From Halapricum desulfuricans (GTDB lineage Archaea; Halobacteriota; Halobacteria; Halobacteriales; Haloarculaceae), in contig NZ_CP064787.1 of NCBI RefSeq assembly GCF_017094505.1, positions 2,876,339-2,940,338 of the forward strand: DNA of 64,000 nt, read 5' to 3'. Shown piece after piece: positions 36,143 to 43,836 of the stretch; the first letter of the stretch is position 1, and every line of letters starts with the position of its first letter. The notes under the pieces were generated by a model that had not been told where the DNA came from, did not search any database, and saw only the letters and a program-made list of their open reading frames with translations. The position numbers and the translations under genes are program-made.

Positions 36143-36227
36143 TGCGCGGGACCGGATTCGAACCGGCGGACCCCTACGGGACAGCGTCCTAAGCGCTGCG
36201 CCTTTGGCCTGGCTCGGCAACCCGCGC
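36143..36227 (-). tRNA. tRNA-Leu (anticodon UAG)
   Basis: 85-nucleotide tRNA read on the minus strand. Acceptor arms GCGCGGG/CCCGCGC pair fully, the D-arm is GCC...GGC with the Leu-type loop, the anticodon stem CAGCG/CGCTG holds the loop CTTAGGA with anticodon UAG, the long class II variable arm is present, and the T-loop TTCGAAT is closed by CCGG pairs. Discriminator is A, as expected for Leu. CCA is not encoded. No intron. Confidence 0.95.
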
Positions 36228-36290
36228 GCATGCGTCGCTATTCCGGAAATGCCCAAGAACCTATCGCTTCGTCGTCGCCGACTGTATCAG

Positions 36291-36368
36291 AGTGACCGTT
36301 GTGCGTCCCTTCCGGGTCGACCGCACTACCTCGTGCGATCGTACCGGTAAATCGGTACAACGGTCACT
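36291..36368. repeat. palindromic repeat family A, copy 1
   Basis: 78 bp element with perfect 12-base terminal inverted repeats AGTGACCGTTGT (36291-36302) and ACAACGGTCACT (36357-36368). An inner hairpin CGACCGCAC / GTGCGATCG is present. A second, more diverged copy lies at 45115-45192. Length and design match family B, which begins 41 bases further on. Confidence 0.85.
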
Positions 36369-36409
36369 ATCATCGTACCCGTCGGATCGGCCCGCACGGC
36401 CGACGGCCA

Positions 36410-36486
36410 TACTGGTGGCGATACGTTCCTACGAGTATCTGGCACGACGCGTGCCAGATCATTTCGAACTGGGATAGCCACCAGTA
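36410..36486. repeat. palindromic repeat family B, copy 2
   Basis: 77 bp palindrome with outer arms TACTGGTGGC (36410-36419) and GCCACCAGTA (36477-36486) and a perfect inner hairpin ATCTGGCAC / GTGCCAGAT. Its right end directly touches the TGA stop (36487-36489) of the small zinc-finger gene, so the gene ends TGATACTGGTGGC on the minus strand, as at the other two copies. Confidence 0.88.
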
Positions 36487-36621
36487 TCAGGAAATGACCA
36501 GCGGCTTCTTGTTCGAGCCCGCAAGCGGTTTGTCCCCGGTCCCGTTGCAGGCTTCACAGGTCTCGGTTCCTCGAGTGCCGGTGCCACCACATTCGGGACA
36601 GTCTGCGGTTTTCCCGGTCAT
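36487..36621 (-). CDS. small CPxCG-type zinc-finger protein
   Basis: 44-residue protein (MTGKTADCPECGGTGT at the start). Two CxxC motifs, C8-P-E-C11 with GGTGT and C22-E-A-C25 with NGTGD, form a DnaJ-like treble of the CxxCxGxG type and should bind one zinc ion. Small proteins of this kind are numerous in haloarchaea and some affect stress or biofilm traits. The stop codon is contiguous with a family B palindrome. High GC3 supports coding. Confidence 0.82.
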   Translation of the reverse strand: MTGKTADCPECGGTGTRGTETCEACNGTGDKPLAGSNKKPLVIS

Positions 36622-36765
36622 CACTGCCGAATATGTGCTAATTCTCCTTTAATCAACCGATACTTAATCGAATTTTCAAAACGCTCCTGAGACGAGCCTG
36701 CCGCTCGCACCCGGACGCCCACCACCGGGAGACGACTGATCGGCCGCGAACAGACCGCGCGAGGG

Positions 36766-36775
36766 TATTTAAATA
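36766..36775 (+). promoter_or_regulatory. TATA box of the double ferredoxin gene
   Basis: TATTTAAATA within an AT-rich patch (36766-36775), about 52-61 bases before the ATG at 36827. Transcription would start near 36797 and leave a leader of about 30 bases. It would drive the ferredoxin and possibly the NrfD module after it. Confidence 0.5.
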
Positions 36776-36826
36776 TCTGCATATTCAATCCAAATCCGCA
36801 TCCGGGGGATAGCCGTATCGACAGGT

Positions 36827-37762
36827 ATGGACAGACGTCACGCGAGCGATGACGGACCGGAAAAGGCGGCCGAGACCGAGTCGTCGGAGGCCGCGGAACG
36901 ACCTGCAGACACTGAATCGGGACTCGACAGCGCGCTCCGCCGGCGGTTGCTCGCCAGCACGGCCAGCGTGGGCGCGCTCGCGACTGCGGGCTGTCTCGGC
37001 ATCCTCGGCGACGGGAGTGAAACGGGGCCGCGACCCGGAGAGCCGACGAGTGTCGAAGAGACGACGGACGATACGACGCCCAATGGAACGACGACGCCGG
37101 GAGGCGACGCGTTCGACATCGAGTTCCTCAACGAGGAAACGACACTCAGTATCGGTAGTGACACGGCGATTCTCGACGCCGCGCTCGACGCGGACCTAGA
37201 CGTACCATACCAGTGTCAGGTCGGCGTCTGTGGCCAGTGCACGTCGAAAATCACGAGCGAGGGGAATCCGACAGAGCTGGTCGAACACGACGGCAACCAG
37301 TACCTCAGCGACGCACAGATCGAAGCGGGGTTCATGTTGACCTGTGTCGGCTATCCGCGCGGCGACTTCTCGCTCGAGACCGATGTCAAAGACGAGGCCG
37401 ATTCCTACACGCCCGGCGAAGGGACCGAGACGCCGACAGAGACGCCCACGCCCGGCGAGGTCGAGTCTTACAGCATCAACTACGTCGAGCAGGGGGGCAC
37501 GATCGACGTCGCAAGTGACGAATCGCTGCTCGACGCCGGCGAAGACGAGGGCTGGGAGCTCCCGAAACAGTGCGAAGTCGGCGTCTGCGGGCAGTGTACC
37601 TCCAAGGTCGACGGCGACGGGTCGGAACTGGTCGAACACGACGGCAACCAGTACCTCAGCGACGAACAGCTCGAAGAGGGCTACGTGCTGACCTGCGTGG
37701 GCTACCCGCGCGACGACTTCGAACTGACGACCGGCAAGAAGGACGAAGCAGATCAGATCTGA
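36827..37762 (+). CDS. Tat-exported lipoprotein with two plant-type [2Fe-2S] ferredoxin domains
   Basis: 311-residue protein. After a hydrophilic N-terminus comes ALRRRLLASTAS with lipobox ATAGC (Cys56), so it should be folded before Tat export and then anchored outside. Two ferredoxin domains follow, each with a full ligand set: Cys130, 135, 138, 163 and Cys239, 244, 247, 270 (C-x4-C-x2-C...C). Thr/Glu/Pro linkers separate them. The two domains share a 37-base identical DNA stretch, indicating a recent internal duplication. It precedes NrfD and a 4Fe-4S subunit, so it is probably an external electron carrier for that complex. Confidence 0.85.
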   Translation: MDRRHASDDGPEKAAETESSEAAERPADTESGLDSALRRRLLASTASVGALATAGCLGILGDGSETGPRPGEPTSVEETTDDTTPNGTTTPGGDAFDIEFLNEETTLSIGSDTAILDAALDADLDVPYQCQVGVCGQCTSKITSEGNPTELVEHDGNQYLSDAQIEAGFMLTCVGYPRGDFSLETDVKDEADSYTPGEGTETPTETPTPGEVESYSINYVEQGGTIDVASDESLLDAGEDEGWELPKQCEVGVCGQCTSKVDGDGSELVEHDGNQYLSDEQLEEGYVLTCVGYPRDDFELTTGKKDEADQI

Positions 37763-37858
37763 AAACTGGCGTCACGCCGACTTTCTGCGGAGAAGGCTAT
37801 ATAAAAGTCTGTAAAATGAATATATACTGGTATCGCTGAGAGGGGCGGATATACGTGT

Positions 37859-37951
37859 ATGAAGTGGCGCGTGCAACCGACGAATGCGATTCCACACGCG
37901 GTCGTATCGTGGTCTGACTCCCGGGCGGACGGCTGGAGGGCGTCGCGATGA
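37859..37951 (+). CDS. possible 30-residue protein coupled to nrfD
   Basis: Short frame MKWRVQPTNAIPHAVV... whose TGA overlaps the nrfD ATG by four bases (ATGA), the same arrangement as real coupled genes in this genome. No family is recognised and it has no membrane segment. It could be a leader peptide that couples nrfD translation, or chance. Confidence 0.3.
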   Translation: MKWRVQPTNAIPHAVVSWSDSRADGWRASR

Positions 37952-38970
37952 CGGCCGTGAGTCCGCTGCTGCCCAGCCAGTTCTGGAGCCTCTCAATCGG
38001 CGTGTACCTGTTCCTGGGTGGGCTCGCCGGCGGCGCGTACGTCACCGGTGCGGTCGCGGACTTCCTGAGCGTCCGGGATCCGTCCCGCCGGGAGGGGTAT
38101 CTGGCGACGGCTCGCTGGGGCATGGTGCTCGGCGTCCTCGCGCTGGCGATCGGCGGCCCGATATTGCTCTTTCACCTTGGAGAGCCTCAGCACGTCCTGC
38201 TGTTCTGGCTGTTCACGAACTTCGATTCGTGGATGACTATCGGGATCTGGGTCATCGTCCTGTTCATGGTCCTGTCGATCCTGCAGGCGCTGTGGCTCGG
38301 GTTCGGTGCTGACCGCGGCTTCTCGATCCCCGGTGACGTACTGTCGGGGGTCACCGAGCTGATCGACACGATCGCGGACGTGACCCGGCCGAGCGAGGGC
38401 GTCCGGCGCGGGCTCAACGCCTTCGGCGCGCTCGTGGGCGTCCTGCTGATCGTCTACACGGCGCTGTTGCTCAGCGCCTCCTCGCAGGTCGTCCCGATGT
38501 GGGACGCGACGTGGCTCCCGCCGCTGTTCCTGGCGAGCGGACTCTCGATGGGGATCGCCGCCGCCGTCGGCGCGACGACGCTCACCAAAGGCGTCACCGA
38601 CACGGGCGTCACGATGTTCAGCGTCGCCGACGACGTGATCATCGTCGCCGAGATGGTGGTCATCTACCTGCTGTTAGCGACGCTGGTCAACGGCGGCCCG
38701 ACCGCCGTCGAGACCCAGACCTACCTCCTGACAGAGGGGAACCTGATCTTCTGGGGCGGGGTCGTCGCTGCCGGGCTGCTGTTGCCGCTTGCGATCTCCG
38801 GCGGGCTACTCGCCTTAGAGTGGCGCTACGACCTCCACGAGAACCCGCGGCTCGAGCGGCTGGCGACCGCCGGCTACGCGACGAAGTTCGGCTTCGTCAT
38901 CTTCGGCGGACTGATGCTTCGGCTGACGATCATCTACGCGGCGCTGAACGTGCCGCTGTTCGGAGTGTGA
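37948..38970 (+). CDS. nrfD: NrfD/PsrC-type membrane quinone-interacting subunit
   Basis: 340-residue integral membrane protein with about nine helices, of the polysulfide-reductase NrfD family. The first helix FWSLSIGVYLFLGGLAGGAYV is typical, and conserved loops LLFHLGEPQHVLLF and LTKGVTDTGVTMF are present. Members exchange electrons between quinones and an external iron-sulfur protein. The 4Fe-4S subunit gene follows five bases after the stop. No molybdopterin or heme catalytic subunit is adjacent. Confidence 0.9.
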   Translation: MTAVSPLLPSQFWSLSIGVYLFLGGLAGGAYVTGAVADFLSVRDPSRREGYLATARWGMVLGVLALAIGGPILLFHLGEPQHVLLFWLFTNFDSWMTIGIWVIVLFMVLSILQALWLGFGADRGFSIPGDVLSGVTELIDTIADVTRPSEGVRRGLNAFGALVGVLLIVYTALLLSASSQVVPMWDATWLPPLFLASGLSMGIAAAVGATTLTKGVTDTGVTMFSVADDVIIVAEMVVIYLLLATLVNGGPTAVETQTYLLTEGNLIFWGGVVAAGLLLPLAISGGLLALEWRYDLHENPRLERLATAGYATKFGFVIFGGLMLRLTIIYAALNVPLFGV

Positions 38971-38975
38971 TTCCC

Positions 38976-40211
38976 ATGAGCGACAACTACGATCTAGACG
39001 ACATCGAGGACCGGGCCGAGGAACGACTTGCACACGTCGAGTTCGACACCGAACTCGGCAAGCAGATGGCACGCGACGCGCGGCGGGTCTCGAACGGCGA
39101 GCTCTCGCGGGCGGCCTTCGAGGAGAAGTACGTCGACGACGTCCGCGAGGAGTTCGGCGTCGACCTGCGGGGCGACTCGCAGGCGGACACCGAGCCCACG
39201 CCGGGCGTCCCGCCGACCGAGAGCAAGGCCTCCCGACGAGACATGCTCAAGGCGACGGGTGCGCTCGCGACGGGCGCAGTGGCAGCCGGGGCGGGCAGCA
39301 GCGTGGCCGGCGATCTCGTCTCCGGTAGCACCGGCGGCACTGCGGCCGCCCAGAGCGGCGGCGACGTCCAGATGGGAATGGTCGTCGACACCGAGACCTG
39401 TATCAAGTGTCTCCGCTGTGTCCAGGGCTGCAAGGAGGAGAACAACACGCCCGACGGACACTTCTGGCAGGAAGTCTTCCGCTACCGGCGCGAGGACAAA
39501 GAGTACGAGGGTGCTCCCAACGAGGAGAACGGGTGCGATCCGATCCAGCGCCCGTGCATGCACTGCGACGACGCGCCCTGCATCGAGGTCTGTCCGAACA
39601 ACTCCCGGTTCAAGACCGAGAACGGTCGCGTCCTCTGTGATTACGACACCTGTCTGGGCTGTGCCTACTGCGAGGTCGCCTGCCCGTACCACGTCAACGC
39701 CTTCGTCCACGACGGCGCGCCCGATTACCTCGGCGACCCCGAGAGCAACGAGGACTACGAGCCGATCCTCGACGACGTCACCGCCGAGTTCGAGGACGAG
39801 AAATACGACGACCAGGGCCGGTGGATTGCCGGCACGCCGCCGGACGGGTCCTGTAGCAAGTGCACGTTCTGTGCCCACCGCGAGTTCGACGACGAACAGG
39901 ACGGCTCGACGACCGCCTGCGAGGATGTCTGCCCGGTCGACGCGATCCAGTTCGGCGACCTGAACGACCCCGAGAGCGCGCCGCGACAGTACCTCAAGCA
40001 GAAGGTCGGCGAACTCGACGACGGGGAGGGAGACCCCAAGGAGTACCTCGAAGAGTACCCCGACGAGACGTTCACGCTCCGGGAAGACGCCTCCGACCCG
40101 AACGTCATCTACGTCGGCGACGATCCGTCCGACGTCGAGGTGGAGGCCGTACCCGGCCCGACGACCAAAGACGACCGCGGCCTCGAAGAGGTCGACCGAA
40201 CGCTACACTGA
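38976..40211 (+). CDS. Tat-exported DmsB/NrfC-like ferredoxin subunit with four [4Fe-4S] sites
   Basis: 411-residue protein. An unusual 85-residue hydrophilic N-terminal region precedes the twin-arginine signal SRRDMLKATG (Arg87-Arg88). The four cysteine groups begin at C142-I-K-C145-L-R-C148...C152, C194-M-H-C197...C202...C206, C226-L-G-C229-A-Y-C232...C236 and C293-S-K-C296-T-F-C299 with C315 and C319; this is the DmsB/PsrB layout of four cubane clusters. It would pass electrons between NrfD and a partner on the outside. Forms an operon with nrfD. Confidence 0.9.
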   Translation: MSDNYDLDDIEDRAEERLAHVEFDTELGKQMARDARRVSNGELSRAAFEEKYVDDVREEFGVDLRGDSQADTEPTPGVPPTESKASRRDMLKATGALATGAVAAGAGSSVAGDLVSGSTGGTAAAQSGGDVQMGMVVDTETCIKCLRCVQGCKEENNTPDGHFWQEVFRYRREDKEYEGAPNEENGCDPIQRPCMHCDDAPCIEVCPNNSRFKTENGRVLCDYDTCLGCAYCEVACPYHVNAFVHDGAPDYLGDPESNEDYEPILDDVTAEFEDEKYDDQGRWIAGTPPDGSCSKCTFCAHREFDDEQDGSTTACEDVCPVDAIQFGDLNDPESAPRQYLKQKVGELDDGEGDPKEYLEEYPDETFTLREDASDPNVIYVGDDPSDVEVEAVPGPTTKDDRGLEEVDRTLH

Positions 40212-40331
40212 TCGGGCTGTCCCGGAGTGGCTTTTTTCCGTGGTCGAGACAGAACGGCGGTGTGTCGAAGATTGTTCCGACCGTAGTACGACCGGCGGGA
40301 CCGCGGCGTGTCCCGGACTGAACGCCCGGGA

Positions 40332-40341
40332 CTTATATAAC
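40332..40341 (+). promoter_or_regulatory. TATA box of the two-domain lipoprotein gene
   Basis: CTTATATAAC, centred about 30 bases before the ATG at 40367. This places the transcript start almost at that ATG, so it supports 40367 over the in-frame ATG at 40397 as the initiator of a nearly leaderless mRNA. Confidence 0.55.
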
Positions 40342-40366
40342 CCTGTACGTTTCCAGATGGGTCTTT

Positions 40367-41467
40367 ATGAGAGTCGAGAGGTACGTAACTGATGTAATGA
40401 CACCTGAGCGTTCAGATTCTGAATCGGACACAGGCGTTTCGCGACGGAAGTTCGTCGCCGGCGGAGCGGCCGGCTGGGCGTCCGTCGCACTGGCGGGCTG
40501 TAACGCGTTGAGTCCCGGTGACGACACCGACACGGAAGAGCCGACCGATACTGAAACCGAATCACCAACGGAAACGGAGACACCCGAGCCGCAACCCGAG
40601 AACTACGTCGTGACCGACGACATTCTCGTCGGTTCGGCCGGGAACAATCCCGCCGGTGCCGGCGGGTTCGCCGACTCCTGTTCGTGGACGCGGACGTTCA
40701 CCCACGGGATGGAGCCGGTGTTCAAGGTCGGCGTCTACGACCCCAGCGGCGAGCAGCTCGGCAGCGACGAGATTTCGGTTGCGATCAACATTGAGGGCGG
40801 CCCGACTGCGGATCTGGCCTGGAGTCAGGACGACGACGAAGAGGCCGATCCGGAATGGAGCGGCCCGGTCTGGGAGCAGATCCCCGAGGACTGGCCGACC
40901 GGAGAAGCGACCTATACCGTCGAAGTCACTGACAACGACGGTAACTTCACCAGCGTCGGCATCGCGTCGGGCGTGTTCGAGGTCGTCGAGTACGACGATC
41001 CGGGCAACAACTACGTCGTCACCGCCGAGACCTACCACACGAGCACGCTCGGCGACGCGGGAAGCGACAGCCAGTTCATCAGCAGTTGCAACCCCGACTA
41101 CACCTTCGACTCGACCGGATCGGTCGGCTTCGATATCGGCATCTGGCACGCCAGCAGCGGCGAGATGGTGACCCCGAGCGACGAGGTCGTCGATTCCGCA
41201 CAGATCACCTTCCCCAGCGACGAGATCGACACGACGCTCGAACTCGCGTGGGGCGCCGAGAACAACGATTCGTGGTCGGAGGGCAGCCACGCCTGGAACG
41301 CCGTCTGGAAGGCCGACAGCATCTCGGACGACCTCAACGGCGAATACGCCTACGAGGTGCAGATCTCCGGTGCCAACGGCGACGAAGAATTCAACGACGT
41401 CGGCGTCTACCTCGGATCGATCTACTTCGTCAACCCGAACGCGAGCTCCGACGACGGTAGCTCGTAG
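40367..41467 (+). CDS. Tat lipoprotein with two related beta-sandwich-like domains
   Basis: 366-residue exported lipoprotein: SRRKFVAGGAAG and lipobox ALAGC, then an acidic Thr/Glu/Pro linker. Two domains of about 130 residues both begin with NYVVT and carry a single Cys each, with similar VF(K/D)xGx(Y/W) and GxYxY/TYTVEV strands, pointing to an internal duplication. No known family is recognised. It has its own promoter but lies right after the iron-sulfur module, so it may serve it. An alternative start is 40397. Confidence 0.75.
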   Translation: MRVERYVTDVMTPERSDSESDTGVSRRKFVAGGAAGWASVALAGCNALSPGDDTDTEEPTDTETESPTETETPEPQPENYVVTDDILVGSAGNNPAGAGGFADSCSWTRTFTHGMEPVFKVGVYDPSGEQLGSDEISVAINIEGGPTADLAWSQDDDEEADPEWSGPVWEQIPEDWPTGEATYTVEVTDNDGNFTSVGIASGVFEVVEYDDPGNNYVVTAETYHTSTLGDAGSDSQFISSCNPDYTFDSTGSVGFDIGIWHASSGEMVTPSDEVVDSAQITFPSDEIDTTLELAWGAENNDSWSEGSHAWNAVWKADSISDDLNGEYAYEVQISGANGDEEFNDVGVYLGSIYFVNPNASSDDGSS

Positions 41468-41507
41468 GACGGCGACCTCTCTGACGTTTTTCGGCGTTCG
41501 ACCGCGA

Positions 41508-42161
41508 CTACTGAGCCTCGACGTCGTCTTTGATGTTCTGGAAGTACGTCTCGATGTCGCCCCGGATCACTCGACTCAACAGCCGCGCGCCGAGCCGGGC
41601 GACCCCGCCCGTGTAGTACAGCTCCGCCGAATAGGAGAGGTCAGTGCCCTCGTCGTGTTCGTTCATCTCCATGGCGGCGAGCACGTCGAAGTCGCTACCG
41701 GTCGTCGAGTCGAAGCCGTTGCCCTCCATGACGATCCAGTCGGGCTCGTTCATCTCGACGAGTTCGAACTCGCCGTCCAGCGAGACTCGCACGCGACTGA
41801 TCCCGCGCGTGATCTCGCAGGTGTAATGCCGTTCGGAGAGTCGCTCGACGGATTCCGCGCCCGGGATACAGTCCGCGAGGTTCTCGGCCTGAGAGATGAA
41901 CGCCCAGAGGTCGTCCTTGCCCGTCTCGATAGTGACAGTGTCGGAAAACTCCAGGCGCGCCTCCTCCTCGTCGAACGTCGACTCGCTCGCCATCTCCGAG
42001 GCGCTGGTGTCTGCCGTCGCCGACTCGTCGTTCGCGTCGCCTGTCTGTGCGCTCGATACCTCAGTCTCCGGTTGGTCGATGTTGTCTGTCATGGTTGTGT
42101 CTTCAGTTCGTTCCTGTGGTCTGTCATATCGCGTCACCGGTTCGTCGGTGTCGTCCGTCAT
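41508..42161 (-). CDS. CoxG/SRPBCC family protein
   Basis: 217-residue protein. The first 70 residues are acidic and low-complexity; the rest is an SRPBCC (START-like) domain of the CoxG type, with EFSDTVTIETGKDDLWAF at its start, the NLADCIPGAESV block and GxGFDSTTGSDFDV. CoxG proteins sit beside CO dehydrogenases and related molybdenum hydroxylases, where they help membrane association, or bind small hydrophobic ligands. No hydroxylase is near. Its ATG overlaps the permease stop (ATGA), so it is the last gene of the ABC operon. Confidence 0.82.
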   Translation of the reverse strand: MTDDTDEPVTRYDRPQERTEDTTMTDNIDQPETEVSSAQTGDANDESATADTSASEMASESTFDEEEARLEFSDTVTIETGKDDLWAFISQAENLADCIPGAESVERLSERHYTCEITRGISRVRVSLDGEFELVEMNEPDWIVMEGNGFDSTTGSDFDVLAAMEMNEHDEGTDLSYSAELYYTGGVARLGARLLSRVIRGDIETYFQNIKDDVEAQ

Positions 42162-42937
42162 GGCTGGTAGGTCCCTTCCCAGGGCGTGAGCACGTCGCCG
42201 ACGATTTCGGTGCCGTGGACGAAGATCACGCCGAGCACGTTGATCGAGAAGACGGCGACGTACATCCGCGGGATCGTGAACAGCTCCCAGGAGTTCCAGA
42301 TGACATAGCCCAGCCCGGACTCGGCGGCCAGCATCTCGATGACCACGAGCAGCGCGAAGCCGACGCTGAAGCCCATGCTGAGCGAGCTGAAGATCTGCGG
42401 GCGCGCGCCCGGCAAGATGACCTCCCGGTAGAGCTCGAGCGTGCCAGCGCCGTTGTCGAGCGCCGCCTCGACGTGGACGTCCTCGATCGAGCGGACGCCG
42501 CCCATCGTGTTGATCGCGACCAGCAGGAACACCGCAAGCGCCATGGTCAGGATCCGGACGGTCTCGGTCAGCCCGAACAGCGCGAACATCACCGGCAACA
42601 GCGCGATCTTCGGGAGCGGGTACAGCACCGCCAGATGCGGGTTCACCAGCAGTCGCGCCCGGTGGGACCAGCCGGCGACGATCCCGACGGCGATCCCCGC
42701 GCTCGCGCCGATCGCCGTCGCCAGCACGATCCGGCGGACGCTCGCAGCGGCGTGGGCGGTGAACTCGCCGTGGAGATACAGCTCGATCGCAAGCGGCAGC
42801 GTCTCGGAGGGCGGCGGAAAAAACCGAGGATCGAGGACGACGCCCGCCGCGAGCTCCCACGCGAGCGCGAGCACGACGAACGGACCGACCAGTGCCGGGA
42901 GCTGTCGGGCGATCCGGGTGACGGTGAGTCGGGTCAT
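42158..42937 (-). CDS. NitT/TauT-type ABC permease 1
   Basis: 259-residue inner-membrane permease of the nitrate/sulfonate/taurine importer group, with six helices. The EAA loop that docks to the ATPase reads LYREVILPGARPQIFSSLSMG. Start and stop both overlap neighbours by four bases, which fixes the ATG at 42937 despite a longer open frame. A second permease gene lies at the other end of the operon (45194-45970). Confidence 0.9.
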   Translation of the reverse strand: MTRLTVTRIARQLPALVGPFVVLALAWELAAGVVLDPRFFPPPSETLPLAIELYLHGEFTAHAAASVRRIVLATAIGASAGIAVGIVAGWSHRARLLVNPHLAVLYPLPKIALLPVMFALFGLTETVRILTMALAVFLLVAINTMGGVRSIEDVHVEAALDNGAGTLELYREVILPGARPQIFSSLSMGFSVGFALLVVIEMLAAESGLGYVIWNSWELFTIPRMYVAVFSINVLGVIFVHGTEIVGDVLTPWEGTYQP

Positions 42938-43836
42938 CGTCGTTCGACCGTGCGCTGAACCTCGTCGCTCAATACGTCCCACACGCGCGTCTGTAGTTCC
43001 TCGAGGCGAGCGATGTCGAGGTTCTCGCGCGTTCGCGGTCGATCGAGATCGACGTCGATCACTTCCTTGAGGTGGCCCGGACGCGCGCCCATGACGCCCA
43101 GTCGATCTCCGAGCTGGATCGCCTCCTCGATGTCGTGGGTGACGTAGACGACAGTCTTTCTCGATTCGCTCCACAGCGACAGCAACTCCTCCTGCAGGTA
43201 GCGTTTCGTCTGGGCGTCCAGATCGCCGAACGGTTCGTCCATCAACAGCACCTGCGGATCGTTGGCGAACGCGCGGGCGATGCCGACCCGCTGGGCCATC
43301 CCGCCCGAGAGCTGGTGGGGATAGGCGTTCTCGAACTCCGAGAGGTTGACCTTCTCGATATACTCGCGGGCGATCTCGTAGCGGTTCTGTCTGCCGACAC
43401 CGCGCATCTTCAGGCCGAACGCGACGTTGTCCAGCACCGACTTCCAGGGGAAGATCCCCTTCTCCTGAAACACCATGCTCGTCGAGGGTCGGTCGCCGTT
43501 AGATTCAGTCCGGATGTCGATCTCGCCGGCGTCGGGTTCGAGCAGGCCGCTGACCAGCCGCAGGAACGTCGACTTGCCACAGCCCGAGGGGCCGAGCAGA
43601 CAGAAGAACTCGCTGTCGTAGACCGACAGATCCATTCCCGAAAGCGCCTGTACGTCGCCGTCCTGGCCGGTGTAGGCCTTTTCGATTCCCGTGGCGCGGA
43701 TGCGAACGGGTCGATCGCTGTCGGCACTCTCCACGCCGGTTCCAGCGGTCGCCTCCTCCGACGTTCGTGGCGGTTCCATCGATAGTTCTCCCGGCGACCC
43801 CGTCGCCGTTCGCGGGGGGACGGATCGATCGCTCAT
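42934..43836 (-). CDS. NitT/TauT-type ABC ATPase
   Basis: 300-residue ATPase of the SsuB/TauB/NrtD class. Walker A is GPSGCGKST, the signature LSGGMAQRVGIARAF, Walker B LLMDEPFGDLDAQT, and the H-loop VYVTHDIEEAI. An extra 40-residue N-terminal stretch precedes the nucleotide-binding domain. Overlaps both neighbours by four bases, so it is coupled between the binding protein and permease 1. Confidence 0.93.
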   Translation of the reverse strand: MSDRSVPPRTATGSPGELSMEPPRTSEEATAGTGVESADSDRPVRIRATGIEKAYTGQDGDVQALSGMDLSVYDSEFFCLLGPSGCGKSTFLRLVSGLLEPDAGEIDIRTESNGDRPSTSMVFQEKGIFPWKSVLDNVAFGLKMRGVGRQNRYEIAREYIEKVNLSEFENAYPHQLSGGMAQRVGIARAFANDPQVLLMDEPFGDLDAQTKRYLQEELLSLWSESRKTVVYVTHDIEEAIQLGDRLGVMGARPGHLKEVIDVDLDRPRTRENLDIARLEELQTRVWDVLSDEVQRTVERR

